Of a DNA stretch of 47,226 nt, positions 17,511 through 25,826 are shown piece by piece (position 1 is the first letter of the stretch; the number at the start of each line of letters is the position of its first letter). The notes under the pieces were generated by a model that saw only the letters and a program-made list of their open reading frames with translations, ran no database searches and was not told the origin of the DNA. The stretch spans positions 1 to 47,226 of the forward strand of contig JAQTOP010000017.1 in the NCBI GenBank assembly GCA_028713285.1. The letters are read 5' to 3'. The position numbers and the translations under genes were made by a program. This stretch comes from Terrimicrobiaceae bacterium. GTDB lineage: Bacteria > Verrucomicrobiota > Verrucomicrobiia > Chthoniobacterales > JAATET01.

Positions 17511-18590
17511 CTACCGCGCGGGCGGGCCGATCCAGCGCTCGACCTGCTGCTCCCAGCCGGGCCGCATCACCTGATCGATCAACGCGATATCGATCGCCCT
17601 CAGCTCCTCCGCCGGAAAGGCCGGCCGCACGGCGAACGCATAGGTGAGATGGGTCGTCGGCAGCGGCTCGACGAGCATCGTGCCGGGATGATCGCGATTC
17701 ACGAGATAGCGCAGACTTGCTTCGTTATCGACGAATGCCGTGATCTGTCCGGCTTCCAGGGCGCGCAATCCCTCCTCGGCGGTCGTGAAGGTCCTCGACG
17801 AGACGCCGGAGTTGCCAAGGATGCGCTGCGCCTGGGAGCCGTCGAGCACGCCCACGCGATACTTTGCGAGATCGCTCGTCCGCGTGATCCTTCCCTCGAG
17901 GCTCGACAGCGCGATGCTGGATGCGATGGCGCCCGTGAATACGCTGATGGACACGACGCCAAAAAACATCCACAGGAATGCCACCGCGCGCCCGGCGGTG
18001 GATTGCGGCGTCTTGTCGCCATATCCGACGGTGGTCATCGTCACCGCCGCGAACCACAACGCCGAACCGAACCCGCGCCACGGGTGGCCGCCGAAATGCG
18101 TATGCTCCACCCGCCGCTCGACGAGCCACAGCAGGACGCTGAACAGCAACAAAGTCAACAGCAGCACGGCCAGGATCGAGCCCACGCCATGGGTCAGCAC
18201 GTCACGCATGAATCCGAGCCAGTGCGGACCCCGGCTGCTCTTGAGCAGCGCCACGGCCGACGGCATGGCAAGATACGGCTGGCTGAAATCCACCAGTCGC
18301 GCGCGATCGGTCGAGACGCCCAGCTCACCCATTGTCAGGTCCAGCCGGCCCGCGACGGTTTCCTCGATCACCCGGTCGAGGGGAGTCTCCACATATTCGT
18401 AGGGCAGGCCGAGTTCGCCGCTCACCCGCTCCCATACATCGACCGCGAGGCCGGTCCACCTGGCATCGGCATCCTTCATCGCAAAGGGCGGCCGGTCGAA
18501 AATGCCGACCCGCAATTTCGCCGGCTGCCCGGCGTGCGAGAGCGGCGCCGCGAGAAGCAGCAGCGCGACGATCCGATAAATCCACGACAT
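17511..18590 (-). CDS. GluR0-like ligand-gated potassium channel
   Basis: A prokaryotic ionotropic-glutamate-receptor-type channel of 359 residues. A signal peptide (1-20, ending SHA) leads into the S1 lobe of a periplasmic amino-acid-binding domain (about 24-115; TDRARLVDFSQPYL provides the carboxylate-binding arginine). TM1 follows (about 136-157), then a pore helix and the selectivity filter TTVGYGD at 186-192, identical to potassium channels, then TM2 (about 200-227), and the S2 lobe (about 240-340, with FVDNEASLRYL giving the amine-binding acidic residue). Synechocystis GluR0 has this order of parts. Ligand identity is not determinable. The ATG at 18590 was chosen because it starts the signal peptide. 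It is divergent from the SNF2 helicase gene with 54 bases between. Confidence 0.9.
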   Translation of the reverse strand: MSWIYRIVALLLLAAPLSHAGQPAKLRVGIFDRPPFAMKDADARWTGLAVDVWERVSGELGLPYEYVETPLDRVIEETVAGRLDLTMGELGVSTDRARLVDFSQPYLAMPSAVALLKSSRGPHWLGFMRDVLTHGVGSILAVLLLTLLLFSVLLWLVERRVEHTHFGGHPWRGFGSALWFAAVTMTTVGYGDKTPQSTAGRAVAFLWMFFGVVSISVFTGAIASSIALSSLEGRITRTSDLAKYRVGVLDGSQAQRILGNSGVSSRTFTTAEEGLRALEAGQITAFVDNEASLRYLVNRDHPGTMLVEPLPTTHLTYAFAVRPAFPAEELRAIDIALIDQVMRPGWEQQVERWIGPPAR

Positions 18591-18644
18591 GGCGACGAGG
18601 GTTTGCACTTTTTGCGTACGCTTGTCACTTCTCACGGCGCGCCC

Positions 18645-20987
18645 GTGGAACTCACCGAAAAACTTCTCATCTCGATGGCCGGCTGGCCGGTCTTCAAGCA
18701 GGCGCAGGCGATCCACGCCGCCGGGCGCGTGATCGAGGCCGGCTACGAGCCGCCGCTGCTCAAGGGCCGGCTCGCCGAGGGAGGCAAACAGTTCCTCTGC
18801 GGGCTGAAGCTGCGCAACTCCATCGACGTGGAAAATCTCTGCCCCTGCGGCGACTCGCGCCTGCGCGGCATCATTTGCGCGCACTCCGTCGCCATCGGCC
18901 TGCAGGTGCTCAAGCCGAATGCCGCACCCAGTGAGCCAACAGCCGCAGCGTCTTCCCGTCCGGCGCCGACGGCAGCCACCGGAGAAATCCCCGTCGTTTC
19001 GATGACCCTCGAAGGCTCCTTGCGCCACGTCGAGGCGGACGTTCGATTTGCCTACGCGAACCCCGGCGCGGCGAATCCCGCCGCCGAGGCCGCCGTCCTC
19101 GCCGAGCTGCTCGAAGCGGGGTTTCGGGATTTCGCGGGCCGGGCCGCGCTACAGGGCGAAGCAGCCGTGTTGCGTTTCTTTGCGACGACCCTGCCTCGAT
19201 GGCGCGCGAAATGGCGCGTCGCCGAGGGCGCACGGTTCGCGCATGTCACGCGCGATTTCGTGCGCATCGAACCGCAGTTCGCGATTCGCGAGACGGACGG
19301 CGGCTGGCTCGACGTGCAGATTCATCACACCGCCGGCACCGACGCACTGCTCACCCATGCCGACCTCGCGCGCCTGCTGCAGAGCGGCCAGCCGCATCTC
19401 AAGCTCAAGAGCGGGAAAATCGCCGTCGCCGATCCCGGGCTCGCCGCCGATCTCGAGGAGGTTCTGCGGGACTGCAATCCCCGCCAGGAAGGAGGCGCCT
19501 ATCGCGTCGCGCCGGAATACCGCGGCTACCTCGAGGCCAGCATCGCGCAATGGAAGGGCGCCGCCGCCGGATCACCCGGGCTCTCGGCGAAGGATCTCGG
19601 CCCTCTCCAGAAAAGGCTTCGTCCGTATCAAGTCGAAGGGGCGGCGTGGCTGCTCGAACGCGCCCGCGCGGGCCTCGGCGGGCTCATCGCCGACGAAATG
19701 GGCCTCGGAAAGACCGTGCAGGCGCTTGCCATGATCGAAGCGCTCGGCGAGGGCGCGGCCCTCGTCGTCTGCCCATCGTCGCTCGTGTGGAACTGGCGGC
19801 GCGAAGCCGAACAATTCCTGCCCGGCCTGCCCGTGCTCACCCTCGACGGCCCCGGCCGCGAGAGCCGCTTCGCCGCCATTCCCGCGCATCGCCTCGTCAT
19901 CACGAGCTACGCGTTGCTGCGCCGCGACATTGACCGCTACCGCGGCATCCGCTTCGCCGCCGTGCTGCTCGACGAGGCGCAGCACATCAAAAACCCCGAC
20001 AGCCAGAATGCGAAGGCCGCCGGCGCGCTCGAGGCGGCCAGCCGGTTCATCCTCACCGGCACGCCGGTCGAGAATTCCGTGCGCGATCTGTGGTCGCTCT
20101 TCGAATTTCTCCTGCCCGGCTACCTTGGCGGCCGCGGCGATTTCCGCGACCGCTACGAGACCCCGCTGCTCAACGGCGCCTGCCGCGAAATCTGGGCGCG
20201 ACTGTCCCGCCGCATCGCCCCGTATCTGCTGCGCCGCCGCAAGCAGGACGTGCTCACCGACCTGCCGGAGAAAATCGAGCAGGTGCTCGAAGTCGAACTC
20301 ACCGACGCGCAGCGGGCGGCCTACTCCAAGCTCCAGGAGGCGGCCCGCTCGCAGATCGATCGACTCCGCGACCAGGGCCGCGCCGGAGCCGCGCGCATGC
20401 GGGTGCTCACCGCGCTGTTGCGACTGCGCCAGGCCTGCTGCGACCTGCGCCTTCTCGGCGCGAGCGGCGAAGACTTGGCCGTCTCCGCGAAGCTCGCGGC
20501 GCTTCGCGAACTGCTCGGCGAGGCCATCGATGGCGGGCATCGCGTGCTCGTTTTCAGCCAGTTCACCTCGATGCTCGACCTTATCGAACGCGCGCTGGAT
20601 GCCGATGGCATCGCCTTCTGCCGGCTCGATGGCTCCACGAAGGATCGCGGCGCGGTGGTCAATCGGTTCCAGACCGACGCGGCGATTCCCGTTTTTCTTA
20701 TCAGCCTCAAGGCCGGAGGCGTCGGCCTCAACCTCACCGCCGCGGACACCGTCATTCATTTCGATCCGTGGTGGAATCCCGCCGTCGAGGCCCAGGCGAC
20801 GGACCGCGCGCACCGCATCGGTCAGAAAAGCGTCGTCACCGCAATCAAGCTCATCGCGCGCGGGACGATCGAGGAGCGTGTGCTCGCCCTCCAGCAGCGC
20901 AAGCGCGAGTGGCTCGCGGGTGCCATGGACGCCGAGACAGCGCTCGCGGGGCTCGACGCGGACGAGCTCGCCGAACTCGTCGGTTGA
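18645..20987 (+). CDS. SWIM-zinc-finger SNF2-family helicase (780 aa)
   Basis: DNA-dependent ATPase of the Swi2/Snf2 family. An N-terminal SWIM zinc finger has CPC at 66-68 and CAH at 78-80. A family-specific linker domain precedes the helicase core. SNF2_N starts around RLRPYQVEGAAWL and carries Walker A ADEMGLGKT (about 348-356), Walker B-like LLDEAQHIKN and the LTGTPVENS motif. Helicase_C has VFSQFTSMLDLI, FLISLKAGGVGLNLTAADTV and QATDRAHRIGQ. Bacterial members resemble RapA-like or Rad54-like remodelers; the biological target is unknown. A GTG at 18645 gives this start; the upstream open frame overlaps the channel gene on the other strand and is not used. It appears intact. Confidence 0.9.
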   Translation: MELTEKLLISMAGWPVFKQAQAIHAAGRVIEAGYEPPLLKGRLAEGGKQFLCGLKLRNSIDVENLCPCGDSRLRGIICAHSVAIGLQVLKPNAAPSEPTAAASSRPAPTAATGEIPVVSMTLEGSLRHVEADVRFAYANPGAANPAAEAAVLAELLEAGFRDFAGRAALQGEAAVLRFFATTLPRWRAKWRVAEGARFAHVTRDFVRIEPQFAIRETDGGWLDVQIHHTAGTDALLTHADLARLLQSGQPHLKLKSGKIAVADPGLAADLEEVLRDCNPRQEGGAYRVAPEYRGYLEASIAQWKGAAAGSPGLSAKDLGPLQKRLRPYQVEGAAWLLERARAGLGGLIADEMGLGKTVQALAMIEALGEGAALVVCPSSLVWNWRREAEQFLPGLPVLTLDGPGRESRFAAIPAHRLVITSYALLRRDIDRYRGIRFAAVLLDEAQHIKNPDSQNAKAAGALEAASRFILTGTPVENSVRDLWSLFEFLLPGYLGGRGDFRDRYETPLLNGACREIWARLSRRIAPYLLRRRKQDVLTDLPEKIEQVLEVELTDAQRAAYSKLQEAARSQIDRLRDQGRAGAARMRVLTALLRLRQACCDLRLLGASGEDLAVSAKLAALRELLGEAIDGGHRVLVFSQFTSMLDLIERALDADGIAFCRLDGSTKDRGAVVNRFQTDAAIPVFLISLKAGGVGLNLTAADTVIHFDPWWNPAVEAQATDRAHRIGQKSVVTAIKLIARGTIEERVLALQQRKREWLAGAMDAETALAGLDADELAELVG

Positions 20988-21068
20988 GCTGCCGGCTTGC
21001 GATTTGCGGGATCGTGCGCGGGCGCATTTTTATTCGCGTTGCGGCTCGAGCGATGCCACATTGCCAGC

Positions 21069-23090
21069 GTGACGAAGCCCGCCGACAGCGTCACCGTCCC
21101 CCCGAAAGTCCAGACGGTTCGACTGCTCCTGATCGAACCCGAAGGCTCCGGCTCAGGATTGCGCGACTTGATCGACAGCCTGGCCGTCCACGGCTTTCGC
21201 ATCGTGCACGAGTTTCCCAGCGTCTCCGCGGCGGCGGCGGCGCTGGATCGCGAAGCCGCCGACCTCGTTCTTGCGGATATCGGCGAAGCGGGCGTGCGCG
21301 AATTGGATCAACTCGCCGCGCAACCCGCGCTGAACAGCTACGTCCCGTTCATCGTGATCGACCACGCGCCGCGCGAGGATATCGCCCGCCGGGCCCTGCA
21401 GGCGGGCGCGCAGGATTATCTCGTCAAGAGCAAGCTGACTCCGCCGCGCATCGAGCGCGCGATGCGATGGTCCCTCGAGCGCGCGCGCATCGAGCGGGAC
21501 TTGAAGCGCGAGAGCGATCTTTTCCACGCCCTGCTCGATTACGTTCCGGACGCGATCTATTTCAAGGACCGCCATGGCCGCTTCCTGCATGCAAGCGCCT
21601 CCGTTGCCAGGCGGCTTCGTGTGGACAGTCCCGCGGACGTCATCGGCAAGACCGACTTCCACTTTTATACGCCCGAGGTTGCCGAAGCGACTTTCGTTGA
21701 CGAACAGCGCGTCATCGAGACGGCCCGGCCTCTTATCGGCAAGATGGAACGGATCGAGATGCCCGACGGCACGTTCAGGTGGAGCAGCACGACGAAGCTC
21801 CCGTTGCGCAACCGCCACGGAAGAATCATCGGAACGTGCGGCATCACCCGCGACGTGACTGACTTGAAGAAACTCGAGGGAGAGTTGGCGGCGGAGCGCA
21901 ACATGCTCCGCGGGTTGATCGACAACCTCCCCGATCCCATTTACGTGAAGGACGTTCACGGTCGATATGTCCTGGACAATGCGGCGCACTCCCGATTCCT
22001 CGGGGTCGAAAACCAAAGCGATGTGATCGGGAAAACCGTGTTCGATTTTTTCGAGCCCGAGTTCGCGGAGCAGGCCAATGCGGTCGATGAGGCGGTGTTG
22101 CGGACGGGCGAGTCGCGGATGAACCAGGAGGAGCAGACCTCGTCCGCCGGGAAACCCACATGGCTGGTGACCTCAAAGGTGCCGCTCCGAAACGAGGCAG
22201 GGGAAATCACCGGACTCGTATGCATCAACCGAAATGTCACGGAGGAGCGGAATGCCAAGAACGCGCTCCTGGCGGCGAACAGCAACCTGACCGCGGCCCT
22301 CGCCGATGTGCAGAGGGCCCATCAGGAATTGGGCGCAGTCCAGTTGCAATTGATCGAGGCCGAGAAATCGAAATCCATCGGCCGTCTTGCCGCCGGCGTG
22401 GCGCACGAGGTCAAAAATCCGCTCGCGATCATCTCGATGGGCGTCGAATTTCTCTCGGGCAAATACGGTTCCGACCCGACGACGGCATCCGTGCTGAAGG
22501 AGCTTTCCGATGCCGTGTCGCGCGCAGACACCGTGATCAAGGGCCTGCTCGACTTTTCGCCTCCGCGCCAGGTCGAACTCCAGCCGCAGGATCTGAATGC
22601 GATCATCCGCTCCGCGCTGGCTCTGGTGCGGGGCGAATTCCGCGGCGATCTGCATCGCGTGGAACTCGACCTTGACGACATTCCGACGGTGCTCGCCGAC
22701 CGTGGCAAGGTCAGCCAGGTCTTCGTGAATCTGTTCACGAACGCCATCCAGGCGATGGACGGCGGCGGGACGATTTCGGTGCGCACCCGCGTCGCGCAAA
22801 TCACCGGCGTCGGCGCCAACGTCGGCGGCGAGCGCAGTGAAGTTTTTCAAGCTGGCGACCGGGTGGTCGTCGTCGAAGTCGCCGATACCGGCCCTGGTAT
22901 TCCACCGGAATTGCTGGCACGCGTCTTCGAACCGTTCTTCACCACGAAGCCCACGGGCAAGGGAACCGGCCTCGGCATGAGCGTGGTCAAATCGATCATG
23001 AACCTGCAGCGCGGAACCGTGCGGATCGCCAACCGCGACGGTGGCGGAGCTGTCGTCACCCTCACCTTCAAAGCCCACGATCCCACATGA
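21069..23090 (+). CDS. PAS-domain sensor histidine kinase with degenerate N-terminal receiver (673 aa)
   Basis: Cytoplasmic hybrid sensor with no membrane segment. The N-terminus (about 17-130) is receiver-like: it has an acceptor-position aspartate (D70 in DLVLADIGE) and the lysine of YLVKSK. The acidic pocket reads IEPEG instead of DD and the usual Thr/Ser is replaced, so phosphorylation is doubtful. Two PAS domains follow (about 150-265 and 275-395; both contain YxKDxHGR). Then come HisKA (H-box GVAHEVKNPLAI, His about 446) and HATPase_c (N-box VFVNLFTNAIQAM, DTGPGIP, FTTKPTGKGTGLGM). The GTG at 21069 is preferred to TTG 20997 because the extra residues look non-coding. Its stop overlaps the following response regulator by four bases (ATGA). 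Confidence 0.9.
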   Translation: MTKPADSVTVPPKVQTVRLLLIEPEGSGSGLRDLIDSLAVHGFRIVHEFPSVSAAAAALDREAADLVLADIGEAGVRELDQLAAQPALNSYVPFIVIDHAPREDIARRALQAGAQDYLVKSKLTPPRIERAMRWSLERARIERDLKRESDLFHALLDYVPDAIYFKDRHGRFLHASASVARRLRVDSPADVIGKTDFHFYTPEVAEATFVDEQRVIETARPLIGKMERIEMPDGTFRWSSTTKLPLRNRHGRIIGTCGITRDVTDLKKLEGELAAERNMLRGLIDNLPDPIYVKDVHGRYVLDNAAHSRFLGVENQSDVIGKTVFDFFEPEFAEQANAVDEAVLRTGESRMNQEEQTSSAGKPTWLVTSKVPLRNEAGEITGLVCINRNVTEERNAKNALLAANSNLTAALADVQRAHQELGAVQLQLIEAEKSKSIGRLAAGVAHEVKNPLAIISMGVEFLSGKYGSDPTTASVLKELSDAVSRADTVIKGLLDFSPPRQVELQPQDLNAIIRSALALVRGEFRGDLHRVELDLDDIPTVLADRGKVSQVFVNLFTNAIQAMDGGGTISVRTRVAQITGVGANVGGERSEVFQAGDRVVVVEVADTGPGIPPELLARVFEPFFTTKPTGKGTGLGMSVVKSIMNLQRGTVRIANRDGGGAVVTLTFKAHDPT

Positions 23091-23461
23091 AACCCAAGCG
23101 CATCCTCATCGTTGACGACGAATCCGCCTTCACCCGCCTGCTTCGACTCACCCTCGAAGGCACCGGTAAATTTCTGGTCGAGGAGGTGAACGATGGGCGG
23201 CGCACGATTGAAGTCGCCCGATATTTCAAGCCGGACATCATCTTCCTCGATGTCGTCATGCCCGAGATCGACGGGGGCGATGTGGCGACGCAGATCAAGG
23301 CCGACCCCGAACTCGCGGCCGTGCCGATTGTCTTTCTCACGGCGATCGTGTCCCCGAAGGAGGCGCGCCACCAGTCCGACATCGGCGGGTTTCCCTTCCT
23401 CGCCAAACCCGTGAGCGTCGAATCGATCGTCCAGACCGTGGCGGCGCACTGCCCGTCGTGA
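23087..23461 (+). CDS. Single-domain CheY-like response regulator (124 aa)
   Basis: Receiver-only protein, the likely target of the kinase encoded upstream, with which it overlaps by four bases. All phosphorylation residues are present: D10 and D11 (LIVDDESAF), phospho-acceptor D55 (IIFLDVVMPEIDGG), T85 (VFLTAIV) and K107 (FLAKPVS). There is no output domain, so it must act through protein binding or as a phosphorelay intermediate. The downstream non-coding stretch has a strong hairpin with a T-run at 23555-23597 that may end this transcript. Confidence 0.92.
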   Translation: MKPKRILIVDDESAFTRLLRLTLEGTGKFLVEEVNDGRRTIEVARYFKPDIIFLDVVMPEIDGGDVATQIKADPELAAVPIVFLTAIVSPKEARHQSDIGGFPFLAKPVSVESIVQTVAAHCPS

Positions 23462-23775
23462 GGGTCCCTTCCCAAAGGTTCACAACTTTTTCAATTTTTT
23501 TTTGTTGCAGTCCGCAATTTCCGTGAGAGACTTCGGCTTGTTCTGGGGGGAACAGCAGGCCGTCGTGGCATTCGTCGCGGCGGCCTGCATTTTTTTTGTG
23601 TGTGAATGCCTGGGATTTTTCCCTCCTGCTCCGCGTCATTGCGCCGTTTTCAGTAAAAATCCGGACGGTCGCTGAGAGGTGACAGGCAGGTTCGTCGCCG
23701 GGTGGGTGACGGGGCTCCCAACCTGTAAAATTTCAACTGCATCCGGTCCCGGCGCCCACAGGGGCGGCGCGGGAT
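23462..23775. other. Non-coding stretch between response regulator and cupin genes
   Basis: No convincing gene. The first part is T-rich (several T runs between 23485 and 23503). Two adjacent hairpins follow: TGTTC/GAACA at 23539-23543 and 23550-23554, and the strong GC stem at 23555-23588 followed by eight T. The rest (23600-23775) has AT-poor unstructured sequence, with GACAGGCAGGTT and AACCTGT as a possible long-range pair. It could be a long 3' untranslated region, a small RNA gene, or both. Confidence 0.5.
23555..23597 (+). terminator. Strong Rho-independent terminator-like hairpin
   Basis: The stem GCAGGCCG (23555-23562) pairs with CGGCCTGC (23581-23588) and continues inward by three more pairs including one G-T. 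The loop is about twelve bases. A run of eight T follows at 23590-23597. It is the clearest plus-strand intrinsic terminator in this part of the window, lying about 95 bases beyond the response regulator stop. It could also end a short independent transcript. Confidence 0.75.
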
Positions 23776-24204
23776 TCAGCCGTTGCGATTTGGCGTGCCG
23801 AGGACGTGCGTCTTCGGTGGGAGCATGACGTTGTCGAACGTTTGCGTGAACATCGCAGCGGCGAAGAATGCGACCGCGCGAAGCGTTTCGGTGCCGACAT
23901 TGACGAGATCGTGGCGCAGCGGAGTCGGGAGCACGAAGACGCTGCCCGGCCCGACGGGATGCTTGCTGCCGTCCTCGAGATGCAACTCACCGGAGCCGGA
24001 GATGATGTATTGCGATTCCTCCGTGGCATCGGTGTGCCAGCCAAGGCGCCCGCCGGGCTCGATTTCGTAAACGATGGTGGACGACTGGGTCGTGCCGTGC
24101 CCGCCATAGAGAACGAAGGCGCCGTTCCATCGCACCGACGGATCGTCCTCTCCGCCAACCGGGATTCTTTCGAGCCTGCCGGAGTCAACGATGAGCGCGT
24201 TCAT
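23776..24204 (-). CDS. Cupin-domain protein (142 aa)
   Basis: Small single-domain cupin. Motif 1 is visible around GGRLGWHTDATEESQYIISGSGEL (split by the family G(X)5HxH(X)3,4E(X)6G pattern; here the second histidine is replaced by a different residue, HTD, with E retained) and motif 2 around VGPGSVFVLPTPLRHDLVNVG. Cupins bind a metal or small ligand; function cannot be inferred. The ATG at 24204 gives a typical start (MNALIVDSGRLERIPVGGED). A longer frame to 24321 would overlap the pseudogene and is less likely. The gene lies immediately downstream of the broken helicase, perhaps belonging to the old chromosome side of the island junction. Confidence 0.75.
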   Translation of the reverse strand: MNALIVDSGRLERIPVGGEDDPSVRWNGAFVLYGGHGTTQSSTIVYEIEPGGRLGWHTDATEESQYIISGSGELHLEDGSKHPVGPGSVFVLPTPLRHDLVNVGTETLRAVAFFAAAMFTQTFDNVMLPPKTHVLGTPNRNG

Positions 24205-24321
24205 GCCACCACCCTGGTCCCATTCGGGGGAGTCAACGGATGTCCGCGTTTGTGGCGGATTGTTTGCGATGCCGAGGATCAGAATGCGTCTCACGAGAGA
24301 ACGCTCACCCTCAAAGACCAT

Positions 24322-24915
24322 TCACCACTCGCGCGAGAGAAGCTCCTTCATGCTCACGCTGTTCAGCACCGAAGCGCACGTCTCCCAGTCGGCGTCTTCC
24401 ACCTTGCTGTATTTCACGTCGAACGGGTTTCTCGTGGCCGTCGTCCGGTCGATGAGCTGTCGGGCGGCTTGCTCGTCGTTGAGTGCGAATTGCACCCACA
24501 CATCTTCAAGCGTGTCGGGGATCTGGCCGAACAGGCCGTGAATCGCTTCGAGACGGTCGGCGAGCACTTGGTGAACGCGATCCTCGACGGAATCGCGGTA
24601 GCGGAGATTGGCGATCCAAATTTCGCTGCGCGCCTGTCCGATACGCTGGATGCGGCCTTTGCGTTGCTCGAGCCGAGTCGGGTTCCAGGGAAGGTCGATA
24701 TTGATGAGCGTGCCGAGGCGCTGGAGGTTGAGACCCTCTGAGGCGGCGTCCGTGCCGAGCAAGAGCTTGAGTTCGCCGCTGCGCACACGTCCCTTGAGGA
24801 TATTCCGGTCGCAACGCTGGAACTTGCCGTCTCGCCAGAAGCCGGAACGGTTGCTGCCGACGTAGAGACCGATGTCCATGTGCGCAAATTCATCGCGCTT
24901 GGCCATCTCATCTCC
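24322..24915 (-). pseudogene. 3' fragment of an SNF2-type (PLD/SNF2-like) helicase gene
   Basis: Only the C-terminal part of a large helicase remains, about 195 residues, read in one frame. It has RSGELKLLLGTDAASEGLNL (motif V region) and PTRLEQRKGRIQRIGQ (motif VI), then a long tail ending in KELLSREW at a natural-looking stop. Motifs I-IV, and so the whole N-terminal several hundred residues, are absent. Upstream of about 24915 the sequence becomes the 5' part of a DUF499 gene in another frame. Intact relatives occur in defence loci together with DUF499 ATPases and DUF1156-type methyltransferases; that association is general knowledge. Confidence 0.75.
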
Positions 24916-25406
24916 AACCCATCGGACGGCGCACTGAGCAGCGGCGAGACATATTTCGCGAACTGATCCGCTTTGCCGAGTTGCTCGGCGATTGCCCCCC
25001 AGATTCCACCAGGCGCATCGGTGCTTCGTCCATTGAAACCAACCACGCGGCACGCGCCAAGCGTCGGAGCGGGGTCTTGGTCGCCGAGCACTTTTTTCCG
25101 CAGCCCTGGATCACGCGCGAGCAACCCGAGCGCGATCATGCTGTGGGTTTTGCCGCCGCCCATTGCCTGCGAGAGCAGGAAGACCGACGAACCCGCGCCC
25201 GAGCCGCCCAAATGCCGGAACGCTCGATCCACCAAGGTGATCATGCCATTGGTAAAATAGTTCTCATCGAAGAACTCGGTGCCGTCGATTTCCCCTTTGA
25301 GGAATGTGTCGAGGCTGAGCACGGTGGCACGGCGGTCAGCGACAAAGACCGATTTGCGCGGAGTGCAGAGTGATTGGAGGTACATAGGTGGTTGCGCCGA
25401 AGTCAT
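24916..25406 (-). pseudogene. 5' fragment of a DUF499 ATPase gene
   Basis: Begins at the ATG at 25406 (MTSAQPPMYLQSLCTPRKSV) with the usual DUF499 N-terminus, including DTFLKGEIDGTEFFDENYFT and a P-loop LSQAMGGGKTHSMIALGLLA. It runs normally to about KADQFAKYVSPLLSAPS, roughly 160 residues. Full proteins of this family are near 1000 residues. The frame then runs out of register into the helicase 3' fragment and meets a stop at 24414. The exact junction is within about 24895-24935. A deletion joining the start of one defence-type gene to the end of another, both on the minus strand, explains this. Confidence 0.75.
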
Positions 25407-25592
25407 TTTTTTCGAGTCCGGCAGATTCCCGATCAAAGGTTGGTGAGTCTGTAACCCTATCTTCCTCTCCCACCCAATGAGAAGCCGGCTGTCTCGGAGT
25501 CACTAAATTTTTCGCACAGGAAAACCCCGCGAAAACCATCTTTCTGTGAGCATCGCTTCACTTTGAACTGACGCGGCTGGGGCCAGATCGTG

Positions 25593-25633
25593 TTCCCACT
25601 CCCGGACACATGCAGACGACAGCGGAGCGGGAA
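25593..25633. repeat. Inverted repeat just beyond the tRNA-Leu 3' end
   Basis: TTCCCACTCC (25593-25602) and GGAGCGGGAA (25624-25633) pair over ten positions with one G-T when read as minus-strand RNA. The right arm ends one base from the tRNA 3' end. No T-run follows, so it is not a typical terminator. It may influence 3' processing or be left over from an integration site. Confidence 0.4.
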
Positions 25634-25634
25634 G

Positions 25635-25715
25635 TGCTCGGGGGGGGACTTGAACCCCCATGCCTTTCGGCATACGCCCCTCAAACGTACGTGTCTGCCA
25701 TTTCACCACCCGAGC
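25635..25715 (-). tRNA. tRNA-Leu (anticodon GAG)
   Basis: Read on the minus strand, acceptor GCTCGGG pairs with CCCGAGC plus discriminator A. The anticodon stem TACGT/GCGTA encloses loop TTGAGGG, so the anticodon is GAG (codon CUC, and CUU by wobble). The long variable arm TGCCGAAAGGCA is typical of tRNA-Leu. The T arm is GGGGG-TTCAAGT-CCCCC. The D region GTGAAATGGCAGAC is the class II leucine type. CCA is not encoded. The 81 bases are slightly short for tRNA-Leu but all arms fold. Confidence 0.95.
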
Positions 25716-25731
25716 TGGAAGTGGGAGGCGC

Positions 25732-25759
25732 AGTGTCTCACGTAACTTTCCGGGCGCAA
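25732..25759 (-). promoter_or_regulatory. Putative sigma-70 promoter of tRNA-Leu
   Basis: On the minus strand, TTGCGC (25754-25759) and GACACT (25732-25737) are separated by 16 bases, placing the start of transcription about ten bases upstream of the tRNA 5' end. The -10 element is a poor match. Supported only by spacing and position. Confidence 0.4.
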
Positions 25760-25826
25760 GCAGGAAATTTCGCTTGAGTCGAGGCGGGATCGCTGCCATT
25801 TTCCCCGGTTCTCACCAAGGCATTTT

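Noticed and set aside
17649-18644. N-terminal extension of the SNF2 frame
   Set aside because: It overlaps the channel gene on the other strand and shows no domain; the helicase starts at the GTG at 18645.
24205-24321. Longer start for the cupin gene at 24321
   Set aside because: The added residues overlap the region bordering the helicase remnant and do not resemble a cupin N-terminus; the ATG at 24204 fits better.
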